From the NCBI RefSeq assembly GCF_001936335.1, contig NZ_CP018888.1:186001-250000 (forward strand): a stretch of 64,000 nt of DNA. Direction: 5' to 3'. The position numbers and the translations under genes are program-made. Every line of letters begins with the position of its first letter. Positions within the stretch are counted from its first letter, which is position 1. The notes under the pieces are model-generated. The model saw only the letters and a list, made by a program, of their open reading frames with translations. It had not been told where the DNA came from and did not search any database. This document shows, one piece after another, positions 1-8,727 of this stretch. Origin of the DNA: Amylolactobacillus amylophilus DSM 20533 = JCM 1125 (GTDB lineage Bacteria > Bacillota > Bacilli > Lactobacillales > Lactobacillaceae).

Positions 1-552
1 CTTTACGTAGTGACCTGCACCGTTTGGTCCGATGTAGGTGACACAAGGAGCGCCATCAGCTGGTGCTTTAGCCGACATCTTCTCGAGGATTGGTGCAACG
101 AGATCATACGCTTCCTTTTGACCGCCGGGCATCATTGAAGGTCCTTCAAGTGCGCCTAATTCACCACCGGAAACGCCCATCCCGATAAAGTTGATACCTG
201 ATTCGTCCAACATTTTGTTGCGCCGAACCGTATCTTCAAAGTATGTATTACCACCATCAATTAAGACGTCGCCTTTGTCTAGTAGTGCCAGAAGTTGTTC
301 AATGACAGCATCTGTACCCTTGCCGGCCTGCACCATCATGATAATTCTGCGGGGCTTCTCTAATGAATTAACGAAGTCCTCAATCGTGTAGCTTGGTACT
401 AGATTCTTATCCGCGTGGTCCTCCATTACTTTTTCAGTTTTGGAACCAGTCCGGTTGTAAATGCCCACTGTATAGCCACGGCTTTCAATGTTTAGGGCAA
501 GGCTCTTTCCCATTACAGCCATTCCAATAACACCAATTTCAGGTTTTTGCAT
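1..552 (-). CDS. gnd: 6-phosphogluconate dehydrogenase, N-terminal 184 codons (runs off the window)
   Basis: Oxidative decarboxylation of 6-phosphogluconate to ribulose 5-phosphate with NADP+, in the cytoplasmic pentose phosphate or phosphoketolase route. Reading from an ATG at 552, the protein begins [20 protein letters not shown], the family's N-terminal dinucleotide-binding fold (GxIGxAVMG). Further in are IYNRT, the [11 protein letters not shown] stretch and the GMGVSGGE substrate-site motif. A strong GGAGG lies 5 bases before the ATG. Only the Rossmann domain and the start of the catalytic part are inside the window, because the gene continues past base 1. It is transcribed alone, away from the operon above it. 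Confidence 0.95.
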   Translation of the reverse strand, partial: MQKPEIGVIGMAVMGKSLALNIESRGYTVGIYNRTGSKTEKVMEDHADKNLVPSYTIEDFVNSLEKPRRIIMMVQAGKGTDAVIEQLLALLDKGDVLIDGGNTYFEDTVRRNKMLDESGINFIGMGVSGGELGALEGPSMMPGGQKEAYDLVAPILEKMSAKAPADGAPCVTYIGPNGAGHYVK

Positions 553-622
553 AATTTCCTCCATTGCATCCCAAATGTATCAGATTAGTATCGTGTATCT
601 GCACACACTTACTCACAAAACA

Positions 623-631
623 ATCCTAGCA
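623..631 (-). promoter_or_regulatory. Possible extended -10 promoter of gnd
   Basis: In the 114-base gap before gnd, the minus strand reads TGCTAGGAT, an extended -10 (TG-n-TAGGAT). I see no good -35 at the usual distance, so this is tentative. Confidence 0.3.
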
Positions 632-666
632 GAGTTTCCCACTAGATTAAAGCCAAAATACTCAGA

Positions 667-1245
667 TTAATTATTTTCGTCATCTGTAGCCGAATCTTCA
701 CTTGCAGGAAACAATCCCTTCAGCTTCTCAAAAGCGGGGTTAATCTTCGTCACTTGCTCCTGTTTCTGCTGCTCTAAGAACTTCGACTCACTGACGACCT
801 CCCAGTCATCACCCTTTGGCATCAGGTCTTGTTCTAGTTCCTCTTTAGTCAGATTTTGCAGTGGAATGTGCAACAATAGGTGATCCTCAACGGCCGTCTG
901 GAGGTCGATCAGATCATCTTCCAGCTCGATAATCGTATCAATTGCTTCTAAGTCTTCCTGGCTTGGTGTCTCCTTTGTGTAGGCCTCCAGGAACTTGAAG
1001 TCGAGCTTCAATGGAACGGAATTCAGGCTTCTGGATGAGGGCACTGTAATGTCCGCAACCACATGCATCTGTGCGAACACAAATGGTTCGTCATAGAAGA
1101 TTTGCCCCGTCACATTAGCTTTTTCCACTGAGATAATCAGCTCTTTAGCCCGCTCGAAGAAATCGGGGCCGAAGCTAATTGCTTCATCTACTTGAATCAG
1201 CGGATTCTTCTGGTCTGCCACTTGGCTAAAATTATATTTCAACAT
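667..1245 (-). CDS. DUF177 family protein (YceD/YlbN-like)
   Basis: A 192-residue DUF177 protein, last gene of the yqeG-to-DUF177 operon. In other bacteria the family often sits before rpmF and is linked to 23S rRNA or large-subunit biogenesis, but its biochemical role is not settled. Visible features are the N-terminal MLKYNFSQVADQKNPLIQVDE, the central EPFVFAQMHVVADITVPSSR region and a strongly acidic C-terminal half. The ATG directly abuts the TAA of tmcAL (TAAATG), and its ribosome binding site (GAGGTGA) lies inside the end of tmcAL, so the two are probably translationally coupled. I see no rpmF downstream; gnd follows instead. Confidence 0.8.
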   Translation of the reverse strand: MLKYNFSQVADQKNPLIQVDEAISFGPDFFERAKELIISVEKANVTGQIFYDEPFVFAQMHVVADITVPSSRSLNSVPLKLDFKFLEAYTKETPSQEDLEAIDTIIELEDDLIDLQTAVEDHLLLHIPLQNLTKEELEQDLMPKGDDWEVVSESKFLEQQKQEQVTKINPAFEKLKGLFPASEDSATDDENN

Positions 1246-2400
1246 TTATTTCACCTCGTTTGGTCTGCGACCAAAGTTTTGATTTGACATAGTTAATTGT
1301 TCATAAAAACGGTCAACGCGGACCTGCAGGTCCATCGGACCACCGTTGGCGAGCTTCGCATCTACTCTGCTGTATATTGGTAACGTGAACTCCTTACGCT
1401 GGCGTTTAAGATATTTACTCCCCAGGTTAGTGTAGCCGAGTAAGAATAGGTATGGAGTACTCTGAGCCGTAGCCATCTCCTCTTCCGCCACGTTCAACAA
1501 TGTGTAAAGACAAGTTCTACGTAAGCGTGAATATGTGTATCGTTTCGATTTGATTGCCCGCAGAAAGCTGGTGAAATCGTGATGATCGATGATCTCCGCC
1601 TTCATCTTGTACTGGAGTCCCTCGCTCATTTGGTAGATTCTAGCCAACTCCTTTGGCGTGCTAGAATCTAAGCGGTATCTGAGATAGTCAAACATCATGA
1701 GCCAGGTAGGAAACGACTTGGCGTTATTCACGGCCAGTACCTCGACCGGTGGCAGCCAATCATTCAACCGCTCCGTTGCCCCAACGTGAAGGATAAAGTT
1801 TCTGATTGAGGTTGAGCTCATCACTAACTCATCATCGACAAGTTCAGCCTCATGGGCCTGCCCAATTCTGCGAATAGGATGTAGCTGCAGTGGATGACCT
1901 AACTTGGTGTTAGCTACGGCGTATGCTACCGCGAGCATCAAGTTCGGTTGATTAACCTCGTAGCCGACTTCGTCCGTGACCATTTGGTTGTATTGCGTGG
2001 CATAAGTCTTTGTGTAGTCGCTGAAGTCAATATTATGCTCTGTGATATTCGCGATTTTATCACCAAGTTCTTGGAAATTCAGATTCTCGTCCTCCGCACC
2101 GAAAACCAGGTCGGTAACGCCAAGACTTGCAAGTAGCTTGATACCACCGGAAGCGAAAATATCGGCAGGTTGCACAGCATAGTTAAACGGTAGCTCAAAG
2201 ACGAGATCAGCACCACTAGCTAGTGCTACCTTCGCACGCTCCCATTTATCTAGCAGCGCTACGTCACCTCTTTGCACATAATTACCAGACATGATCACAA
2301 TAATCGGGTCGCTTTTTGCGACCAGACGGGCCTGATTGAGGAGAAATTCGTGACCGCTATGAAAAGGATTAAATTCTGCGATGACACCTACTACGCTCAT
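1246..2400 (-). CDS. tmcAL: tRNA(Met) cytidine acetate ligase
   Basis: TmcAL (formerly YlbM) forms N4-acetylcytidine at the wobble base of elongator tRNA-Met from acetate and ATP. The 384-residue protein opens with a nucleotidyltransferase motif, [18 protein letters not shown] (HxGH), followed by [20 protein letters not shown], both typical of the family. SSTSIR near residue 190 is the second ATP-binding signature. Length matches the family at roughly 380-400 residues. The ATG overlaps the stop of the methyltransferase before it by one base (TAATG). It is part of a nine-gene minus-strand operon. Confidence 0.93.
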   Translation of the reverse strand: MSVVGVIAEFNPFHSGHEFLLNQARLVAKSDPIIVIMSGNYVQRGDVALLDKWERAKVALASGADLVFELPFNYAVQPADIFASGGIKLLASLGVTDLVFGAEDENLNFQELGDKIANITEHNIDFSDYTKTYATQYNQMVTDEVGYEVNQPNLMLAVAYAVANTKLGHPLQLHPIRRIGQAHEAELVDDELVMSSTSIRNFILHVGATERLNDWLPPVEVLAVNNAKSFPTWLMMFDYLRYRLDSSTPKELARIYQMSEGLQYKMKAEIIDHHDFTSFLRAIKSKRYTYSRLRRTCLYTLLNVAEEEMATAQSTPYLFLLGYTNLGSKYLKRQRKEFTLPIYSRVDAKLANGGPMDLQVRVDRFYEQLTMSNQNFGRRPNEVK

Positions 2401-3155
2401 TAAACCACCTTCCTACACTGAAAGAACCACCGACGCCCGGTGGCACCATCGAAGCCATCGGTGAAATCCGTCGTCAGCTCAGTAAGTTCAAATTGTGCTT
2501 CCTGTAGTAACTTACGGTACGTGGCGATGGGGTACGTTCTCTCGTGGTGCATTTCTTCGAAACACTCAAATTTGCTGGCGGTCGCTTCTGATTCGGTCAC
2601 GTCTGTTGGAATGAAAATCTGGAGGTCATGTACAATACTGTGTGGCTGTTCCCCAATAAAGCTCTTCCAGACAAATGTGTAGTCCTCATTAATCTCATTA
2701 AACATGTACTCAGGGAAGACATGGTCCATCTGAAATAAGGAATGACTATCGAACAGAAACTGCCCGCCCGGCTTCAGCGCACGCCAAACGTTCTGAAAGG
2801 TTTGCCGTAATTGCTCTTCGTCCTTCAGGTAGCAGATGGAGTCATCGAAACAAATTACCGCATCATACTCCGCTGCAAAGTCAAAATTCAGCATATCAAG
2901 CAGCAAAAAATCCGTGTCCGAATCTCCGCCCACTTTTGAGGCAGCTAATTCCAGCATGGATTCGGATAGATCAGAAACGGTTAAATCATACTTCTCTGCC
3001 ACCAGCCTCTGGGCCAGGTCGCCAGCCCCACTCGCTAGTTCCAAAATGCGCTGACCAGTTGGCACGCGCTTTTGCACATACTTCAACCACTCAGCGTATA
3101 ATGATTTGTCCATCAGGTCATCGTAAACCGCGGCAAAAACTTGATAGTTATCCAT
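2400..3155 (-). CDS. Class I SAM-dependent methyltransferase (YqeM-like)
   Basis: A 251-residue Rossmann-fold methyltransferase. Motif I is [15 protein letters not shown] (residues about 36-50), followed by an acidic [11 protein letters not shown] loop for the ribose and FDDSICYL around post-motif I. It is the YqeM-type protein regularly found between rsfS and tmcAL in Firmicutes. The substrate is not established, although the operon context suggests tRNA or rRNA. It is coupled to both neighbours through one-base TAATG overlaps. Confidence 0.85.
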   Translation of the reverse strand: MDNYQVFAAVYDDLMDKSLYAEWLKYVQKRVPTGQRILELASGAGDLAQRLVAEKYDLTVSDLSESMLELAASKVGGDSDTDFLLLDMLNFDFAAEYDAVICFDDSICYLKDEEQLRQTFQNVWRALKPGGQFLFDSHSLFQMDHVFPEYMFNEINEDYTFVWKSFIGEQPHSIVHDLQIFIPTDVTESEATASKFECFEEMHHERTYPIATYRKLLQEAQFELTELTTDFTDGFDGATGRRWFFQCRKVV

Positions 3156-3508
3156 TAGTCGACTAACTCTGCCACTGGGATTTCCTTCGCATCTGACCAG
3201 AGCTTCTCCAAGCCATAGAATTCCCTTGCCTCGTCGGTGAAGACGTTCACGAGGACTTCCTTGGCATCAATCAGCAGCCAATTAGAGTCCTTATTTCCTT
3301 CGATATTGAAATCGTAATAATTTACCTCTTTCAGCTTCTCTGAGACGTTCTCCGTGATCGCGTGTGCCTGTCTGTTCGAGTTACCGTTTGTGATGACCAC
3401 ATAGTCGGACAGAATACTAATTCCCCGCATGTCATACACGATTATCTCCTCGCCGTGTTTCTCGTCAACCGCGCCCACAATGAGTTTTAATAAGTCTTTG
3501 CTATTCAA
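3155..3508 (-). CDS. rsfS: Ribosomal silencing factor RsfS
   Basis: RsfS (YqeL, Iojap family) binds ribosomal protein uL14 on the 50S subunit and blocks joining with the 30S subunit when nutrients are short. The 117-residue protein shows the family core EEIIVYDMRGISILSDYVVI near residues 20-40 and a C-terminal DWLLIDAKEVLVNVF-like stretch (here SNWLLIDAKEVLVNVF). Length is typical. The start overlaps the end of yqeK by 8 bases, which is common for this pair. Confidence 0.94.
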   Translation of the reverse strand: MNSKDLLKLIVGAVDEKHGEEIIVYDMRGISILSDYVVITNGNSNRQAHAITENVSEKLKEVNYYDFNIEGNKDSNWLLIDAKEVLVNVFTDEAREFYGLEKLWSDAKEIPVAELVD

Positions 3509-4124
3509 AAAAATTCTCCTCTGTCTTGATTCCTAATTTATTATAAGCCGCTACGGTTAGGGGAAAAACCCGCTCTCGTCCTTCGATTAAGTATAATAAT
3601 GTCTGTTGAAGTTCGTAGGCGACACCTGCGTCCAGATTTAGTGCTGTCCTCTCTCTCGCAACCTCAACCCCCGGGAATTTACGTCCCGGTTCGATGTAGT
3701 CGGCCATGAAGATGACCTTGTCGAGCTCGCTCATATCTGGGCTACCCGTTGTGTGGTGTCTGATTGCATCTAGGATGGCTTGGTCATGGATGTGCAATTC
3801 CTGCTCTACGTAGTTGGCACCAACGATACCGTGCCAGATGCTGCGATTCCATTCCAGTAGATTACGATCGAGTCCTTCTTCAATAATCGCTCTCCGATAA
3901 TCCTCCGGTGCAACTTCCTTGGCATAATCATGCACGAAACCGGCCACCGCTGCGCGTTCTTGGTCCACGTGGTTCGTGGCGGCTAGTTCTTTTGCCATGT
4001 AGCTCGTCCGCACGCAATGAGCAAACCGAAAGTCACTCAGTTTGTTGCGTACACGTTGAACTAGTTCGTCACTGCTGAGGTCAGAAAAAGTGTTAGTAAA
4101 AAATAAATTGGTACTATTATCCAT
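3501..4124 (-). CDS. yqeK: HD-domain diadenosine tetraphosphatase YqeK
   Basis: A 207-residue HD-domain phosphohydrolase. YqeK homologues split Ap4A symmetrically into ADP. The metal ligands are visible: H in FAHCVRTSYMAKELA, the HD pair in VAGFVHDYAKE, H in WHGIVGANYVEQ, and the IRHHTTGSPDMSELDKVIF and MADYIEPGR segments. The gene lies between nadD (8-base overlap) and rsfS (8-base overlap), the standard Firmicutes order. The N-terminal 20 residues before the domain are somewhat longer than in many homologues. Confidence 0.92.
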   Translation of the reverse strand: MDNSTNLFFTNTFSDLSSDELVQRVRNKLSDFRFAHCVRTSYMAKELAATNHVDQERAAVAGFVHDYAKEVAPEDYRRAIIEEGLDRNLLEWNRSIWHGIVGANYVEQELHIHDQAILDAIRHHTTGSPDMSELDKVIFMADYIEPGRKFPGVEVARERTALNLDAGVAYELQQTLLYLIEGRERVFPLTVAAYNKLGIKTEENFFE

Positions 4125-4761
4125 TGTATAAACCTTCTTTAGTAATGTACTCGCTCACACCCTGTGGAACAAGGTATTTCACGGAGTTGCCAGCCTGTAG
4201 TAACTCCCTAATCTGAGTCGAACTAACCGACATGAACGGTGCGTCAACCCAGATGATTGGAAAATCACACAGCTGGACGTAACCAGGTCGTTTCACGCCC
4301 ACCAGCTTGATTAGGCTCGCGAGCTCATGCGGATTCTTCCAATTTTTAAAGTCACTAATCATGTCTCCACCCATAATCAGGTAGAAATCATTCTCTGGGT
4401 GGCGTCGTCGTAGTTCCTTTACCGTGTCGATTGTATAACTGATGCCGCCACGCATGATCTCGGTCAGATCCACCTTAAAGTGTGGGTTATCGCGAATTGC
4501 CAACCGAATCATTTCAACCCGGTGTCGTGGTGCAATGGCGCCTTTTTTATTCACATGAGGTGGAATATTATCAGGGATAAACCAGATTTCGTCGAGGTTT
4601 AACTTACTGTACACCTGTTCGGCCAAAATCAAGTGTGCGATATGAATCGGATTGAAGGTGCCGCCTAAGATACCCACAGCCTTCTTGGTATTTTGCTCCT
4701 GAAGAGCTACCTGTACCTTCGGTTCTACAACAACGTGTTTCATCGTACTCACTGAATTCAT
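4117..4761 (-). CDS. nadD: Nicotinate-nucleotide adenylyltransferase
   Basis: NadD makes deamido-NAD from nicotinate mononucleotide and ATP, a required step of NAD synthesis. The 214-residue protein has the nucleotidyltransferase motif GILGGTFNPIHIAHLILAE (residues about 30-48) and the ATP-binding SVSSTQIRELL near residue 180. The first ~28 residues precede the fold. An internal ATG (codon 7) could also start the protein, but the first ATG gives tighter coupling to yhbY, 12 bases upstream. Part of the yqeG operon. Confidence 0.93.
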   Translation of the reverse strand: MNSVSTMKHVVVEPKVQVALQEQNTKKAVGILGGTFNPIHIAHLILAEQVYSKLNLDEIWFIPDNIPPHVNKKGAIAPRHRVEMIRLAIRDNPHFKVDLTEIMRGGISYTIDTVKELRRRHPENDFYLIMGGDMISDFKNWKNPHELASLIKLVGVKRPGYVQLCDFPIIWVDAPFMSVSSTQIRELLQAGNSVKYLVPQGVSEYITKEGLYNG

Positions 4762-4773
4762 GGATCTACCCTC

Positions 4774-5088
4774 TTACTTGAGTTTACCTACATGCGCGGA
4801 AATATTCCGGTTCTTAGGCTCAGTTGCGCGTTTGTAGAACACCATGTTGCGGCCAATCTTCTGCACGAATTCGATAGTTGCATCCGTAGCCTGAATCTCC
4901 ACTTGGACTTCCGCCGGTTCCACAACCGTATTTTGCAACAAAGAGATTTTCAAAAGTTCGTTCTTCTCAATCTCATTTTGCAACTGCTTAATCACAGCCT
5001 CTGTGATGCCGGCCTTACCAACCTGCATTGTTGCTCTTTGTTTCATTGCTAAACTTCTTAGATATCTTTTTTGCTTACCATTTAACAT
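4774..5088 (-). CDS. yhbY: RNA-binding protein YhbY (CRM domain)
   Basis: A 104-residue CRM-domain protein associated with pre-50S ribosomal particles. It starts MLNGKQKRYLRSLAMKQ and carries the domain's VGKAGITEAVI loop (a GxxG-type RNA-binding loop) and a KNELLKISLL helix-strand segment. The length is that of a stand-alone CRM protein (about 97-105). The ATG overlaps the stop of yqeH by one base. Role in large-subunit assembly is inferred from the family and from its neighbours yqeH and rsfS. Confidence 0.92.
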   Translation of the reverse strand: MLNGKQKRYLRSLAMKQRATMQVGKAGITEAVIKQLQNEIEKNELLKISLLQNTVVEPAEVQVEIQATDATIEFVQKIGRNMVFYKRATEPKNRNISAHVGKLK

Positions 5089-6239
5089 TAGATTATTGCC
5101 CTTCTCATGCCCAAACCAATTTGGTTCGGTGTGTATGTTTTAACTGTGATTCCGCCCGGGACCGTTATGAAGCCCACGCCGCCGAAAATCAAATCACTCT
5201 TATCCTGTGGTTTGAATATTTTACCTACGAGGCTTGGGATCTCCGCTAGCTGGTCCGTGCTTGGTGGTACTAATAGCTCACCAACGTGTTTCTCGTAAAA
5301 CGCATCGGCATTCACCGTTTTAGTGCGGTGCAGATAGAGTTTCTGATCAGCATATACGACGAAGCTACTTGCCGGACCCGAAATGAAGTCCACGCGGCCA
5401 ATTCCAGCTAGGAAAACGGTCTGACCGGGCGTCAACTGGAAGGTGACCGGCTTCAAACGTTTCTGCGGTGAGATTAAGTCCAGCTGGTCTGGGGCCAGGA
5501 AGTGCGCCAGCTGATTAGGCGAGATAATTCCCGGTGTGTCGATTAACATGTTGCCCTCGGCAAGCGGGATTTCGATTCGATCAAGCGTGGTGCCGGGGAA
5601 CCTGGATGTGGTGATTAGGTCTTTGATATCCCCCATGGCTGCGATGATCGCGTTCACCAAGGTCGACTTCCCGACATTCGTTGTACCGACGAAGTAAACG
5701 TCGTTTTTCTTACCCGCACGTTGTGCTAGGAAGCTCAGAAATTCAGTAATATTTGTCCTTCTCTTAGCGCTCACTAAGAAAATATCCTCTGGAAAAAGAC
5801 CCACCTTGTTGGCTTGTTGGCGTAACCAATCCTTGACCTTTCGCTGATTCGTGTTCTTTGGAAAGAGGTCAATCTTATTACCCACAAGGATGAATTTATT
5901 ATCCCCGATAAAACGTGGTAGCGAAGGAATCACACTGCCATCGAAGTCGAACAGGTCGACTACGTTAACGACGAGTGCGTGGTTCGTATTCCCAATCGTG
6001 CTAAGCAACTTCAAGAAATCATCATTGTCAGTCTGAACCGGCATGATTTCATTGTAGTGCCGGAGTCTAAAACACCTTTGGCAGTAGATATTTTCTGTTT
6101 CGCCACTAAGGATTTTCTGTAAGGCGCTAGCAGGTAGATAGCCCGGTTCGTGCTCATCTGTACTCTGCAACACGGCTCCACAGCCAATGCATCTAATCTC
6201 TTCTGTTTTGCTCGTGCTGTTATTTTGTTCTAAACTCAA
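5088..6239 (-). CDS. yqeH: Ribosome biogenesis GTPase YqeH
   Basis: A circularly permuted GTPase needed for 30S subunit assembly (16S rRNA maturation) in Bacillus. The order of motifs shows the permutation: an N-terminal treble-clef zinc finger (CIGCGAVLQ ... YCQRCFRLRHYNE, residues about 17-65), then G4 VGNKIDLF, G5 VSAKR, G1 VGTTNVGKSTLVN (near 185) and G3 IDTPGII (near 235). The last ~130 residues form the RNA-binding C-terminal domain. The 383-residue length is typical. It overlaps yqeG by four bases. Confidence 0.95.
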   Translation of the reverse strand: MSLEQNNSTSKTEEIRCIGCGAVLQSTDEHEPGYLPASALQKILSGETENIYCQRCFRLRHYNEIMPVQTDNDDFLKLLSTIGNTNHALVVNVVDLFDFDGSVIPSLPRFIGDNKFILVGNKIDLFPKNTNQRKVKDWLRQQANKVGLFPEDIFLVSAKRRTNITEFLSFLAQRAGKKNDVYFVGTTNVGKSTLVNAIIAAMGDIKDLITTSRFPGTTLDRIEIPLAEGNMLIDTPGIISPNQLAHFLAPDQLDLISPQKRLKPVTFQLTPGQTVFLAGIGRVDFISGPASSFVVYADQKLYLHRTKTVNADAFYEKHVGELLVPPSTDQLAEIPSLVGKIFKPQDKSDLIFGGVGFITVPGGITVKTYTPNQIGLGMRRAII

Positions 6240-6757
6240 TTTAGATACTCCTTAAAGGTGATTTTCCGCTTCATATTTAAAAAGAAGAAAATAAACTTTT
6301 CAAAGAAACGATTGATACTTGTATTCCAAGCATCCGTTTCAACTAACGGTTTTACCAAAACTGTCTTGGTTAAAGCTAGGTTGCCAGCAATCATGTCTGT
6401 CAGCAACTGGTCCCCAACCATGAGCGTCTGTTCACGCCTAAACCCAAACTGCCGCAGCGCCTTATTGATGCCCCCTGGCAGTGGCTTCTTCGCCCGCGCC
6501 ACAAACTTGATACCGTACGGCGCCAACACCTTTTGGATTCTGGCATGATTATTATTTGAGATGACCACAAGCGTGATTCCACCAGCTAACAGGCGTTCAT
6601 TGAGCTCGTCCATCGCCTCCACTGATTCCTCAATATTCCATGCCAAAAGCGTATTATCTAGATCACTGAAAACGGCATTTATGCCGCGCCGTTTCAAATC
6701 TGCGACGTTTAAATTATAAATCGAATCGATCGTGAGTGCTGGTCGAAAAATAGTCAT
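6236..6757 (-). CDS. yqeG: HAD-superfamily phosphatase, YqeG family
   Basis: A 173-residue HAD IIIA phosphatase, first gene of the operon. Motif I is FSDLDNTLLAW (DxDxT, residues about 31-41), motif II VVISNNN, and motif III MVGDQLLTDM. Homologues are annotated as phosphatidylglycerophosphatase-like or as of unknown substrate, and I cannot choose between these. The ATG follows AAAGGAG at good spacing. A -10 box (TATAAT, 6786-6791) lies about 30 bases upstream, so transcription of the whole block probably begins here. Confidence 0.9.
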   Translation of the reverse strand: MTIFRPALTIDSIYNLNVADLKRRGINAVFSDLDNTLLAWNIEESVEAMDELNERLLAGGITLVVISNNNHARIQKVLAPYGIKFVARAKKPLPGGINKALRQFGFRREQTLMVGDQLLTDMIAGNLALTKTVLVKPLVETDAWNTSINRFFEKFIFFFLNMKRKITFKEYLN

Positions 6758-6785
6758 GCAAAATCTCCTTTAGAATTACTTTCCC

Positions 6786-6791
6786 ATTATA
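6786..6791 (-). promoter_or_regulatory. -10 box of the yqeG operon promoter
   Basis: The minus strand reads TATAAT 28 bases before the yqeG start, followed by a consensus AAAGGAG ribosome binding site. The -35 region is poor (nothing close to TTGACA at 16-18 bases). Confidence 0.5.
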
Positions 6792-6950
6792 CTTGAAACC
6801 TCACAATTTTTCATTGTTCAGGAAGTCGAAAAACATGTAATTAATGACTATTTTTAATATAATATAGATAATAGAGTGCTGAAAAGCAATTTTACTACTC
6901 TAATATCTGTTTTTATTTGCAATAATTTGAGTTAAATGGGGAAAAATAAA

Positions 6951-7850
6951 ATGCAATTACATCATATCACGTTGTTGACCGGCGATATCGATTCAACAAG
7001 CCATTTTTATACACAAATTTTGGGTTTTCGCTTTATCAAGAACTCCGTCAACCAGGAGAATCCCACTAGACGACATATTTATTTCGGTAATTACAATGGG
7101 CAGCCCGGCACGGTGACCACATTTATCGAGGTACCGCGTCTTGGCACTCGCTATGACGAGGATAGCTACATTCAGGGACTCGATTACTACGCTCCCGCTA
7201 AAGGCAGCAAATTCTGGCAGCAACATTTGACGACCAATAATATCACATTTTCCAATCAGAATGATATTTTGAGCTTTACTGACCCGCAAGGCACGCCGAT
7301 AAGAATTTGCTTTATCGCTGAGGAGCCTGCTGCAGCAAGTGTAATTCGTAATAGCACAATTCCGCCACAGTACCAGCTTCTGCGCCTCAAAAACACAAAT
7401 ATCTATGTGACGGATTTGGACGCCGAAGAACACTTTTTCACCGAAATGACTGGTATCGAAACGGTAAACCACTTGCTTAATTTAGACCTTGGTCAATCGA
7501 TCACACTTATGCCAGCCGAGCAGCCAGGGACCAAACGTTTCGGTCGCGGTAGCATCGACCATGTTGCCTTAAGCGCGGTTGATAAAAATGAAATTGCTGC
7601 CATTCGAAACAGTGGTAACGAGCGGAACTTCCACTTCGAAAAGGAAATTGACCGCAAGTATTTCTACTCCGTCTACTTCAGAGATCCGAACCGTAATCGG
7701 ATAGAATTTGCCACCCTGGCACCTGGTTTTACTGTCGATGAAGACCTTGATTCTTTGGGCGAAAAACTTGGCTTACCGGATAATCTCGAACCGCTTCGTG
7801 AGGAACTAATCGATTTCTATGCCAATGAAGGGGTCAATTTCAAAAGCTAG
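6951..7850 (+). CDS. Two-domain VOC (glyoxalase-fold) dioxygenase, MhqO/MhqA-like
   Basis: A ring-cleaving dioxygenase-type protein with two vicinal-oxygen-chelate repeats: the first starts QLHHITLLTGDIDSTSHFY, the second near residue 150 (YVTDLDAEEHFFTEMTGIE). Metal ligands are His in LHHITL, His in IDHVALS and Glu in NRIEFATL. The Bacillus homologues MhqO and MhqA handle quinone and hydroquinone stress. I place the start at ATG 6951, giving 299 residues, because GGGGA at 6938 is a proper ribosome binding site for it. The ATG at 6936 lacks one. A TATAAT-like box lies at about 6859. The gene is monocistronic and divergent from yqeG. Substrate not determinable from sequence. Confidence 0.82.
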   Translation: MQLHHITLLTGDIDSTSHFYTQILGFRFIKNSVNQENPTRRHIYFGNYNGQPGTVTTFIEVPRLGTRYDEDSYIQGLDYYAPAKGSKFWQQHLTTNNITFSNQNDILSFTDPQGTPIRICFIAEEPAAASVIRNSTIPPQYQLLRLKNTNIYVTDLDAEEHFFTEMTGIETVNHLLNLDLGQSITLMPAEQPGTKRFGRGSIDHVALSAVDKNEIAAIRNSGNERNFHFEKEIDRKYFYSVYFRDPNRNRIEFATLAPGFTVDEDLDSLGEKLGLPDNLEPLREELIDFYANEGVNFKS

Positions 7851-7852
7851 AA

Positions 7853-8606
7853 TTAGTTACGTTCTGGTCTAAAGATGAGCGCGGTGGCTGTGGCAAATGT
7901 CACTATTAAGCCACCAAGTAGCATCAAACTAAGGTGGGATAATCGTCTTAACCTCTGGTCATGTTCAATTTGAACAGTAAAGGGCATCATCGCCTGACCT
8001 AATTTTGCAAACCAATTTTCTTGGCTCTGTTTAACTATCCCCAATCGCTGTACCACAGCTGGTTGGGCTTTTTTGTATGCCACGACAGAGAGAGACCAGC
8101 TTAGCTTGGACAATCAGCCGTTGATCCGTGCCAACCGGCTCCTCACAACGAATCAAAGTTAAAGTAGGATTTTCCGTTTGCGCAAGATAGTGAATTTCAC
8201 GTTCATTGATGACTCGCAGCAGCGTAACCTGATACATGAATATCTGGCTGAAGTCTGTCAGATAAATCTTCTGGCCAGCCGCCAAATTCTTAATACGATT
8301 CAACAAGACATCGGCGCCAGCATAGTTATGACTAGCCAAGACATAATTGCCATGACCCATCTTCTGGTGCGGGGTATATTCGGCAGCACCGACTGATAAG
8401 TTGGCATCTGTACGCTCAGCCAGGATGGGTAGGCTAACTTTTTGACATGGAATCGCCAAACGGCCAATTCCTGACTGCTTAATAATTTGGTCCTGCTGCT
8501 GTTTACTTTGCAGAAGAAACTGCGCATCAACGGAGTCTAATTGAGCGGCGAAAAGAGCTTTAGACCGCTTCCTAGCTACAGCAACCTCTTTAGCGGCTGA
8601 GCTCGT
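7853..8606 (-). pseudogene. Class A-like sortase, broken (no anchor/start, frameshifted)
   Basis: The open frame from 8606 to 8031 encodes a sortase core: IGRLAIPCQKVSLPILAERT, YVLASHNYAG with the catalytic His, and LTLIRCEEPVGTDQRLIVQ with the catalytic Cys and Arg. The usual TLxTC motif reads TLIRC. The frame then shifts inside a (CT)n run at 8087-8095 into the frame 8113-7853, which continues the protein (SVVAYKKAQPAVVQ) and ends in a transmembrane helix (LMLLGGLIVTFATATALIF). One more CT unit would restore the frame. Upstream there is a TAG at 8607-8609 and no membrane anchor or start codon with a ribosome binding site. I conclude that the gene is decayed, lacking its N-terminal anchor. 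Confidence 0.75.
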
Positions 8607-8680
8607 CTAAAAAACTTCTATCATGTAATCTTATCACCTGCACAAGGATTAAGGGACAATTAGTTAATCTAATTGAAGCA

Positions 8681-8713
8681 AAAAAAGACCATTTCCAATT
8701 GAAATGGTCTTTC
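8681..8713 (-). terminator. Rho-independent terminator of the NADH peroxidase gene
   Basis: On the minus strand AAAGACCATTTC pairs with GAAATGGTCTTT around a short AATTG-containing loop, and is followed by seven T residues. It lies 15 bases after the stop of the peroxidase gene. Confidence 0.85.
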
Positions 8714-8727
8714 ATACCTAAGCTATT

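Noticed and set aside
6993-7472. A 159-codon frame antisense to the VOC dioxygenase gene
   Set aside because: It mirrors a clearly coding gene, has no ribosome binding site and shows no domain.
8031-8113. Reading the two sortase frames as separate overlapping genes
   Set aside because: The two halves form one continuous sortase sequence once a single CT unit is added, so one broken gene is the simpler view.
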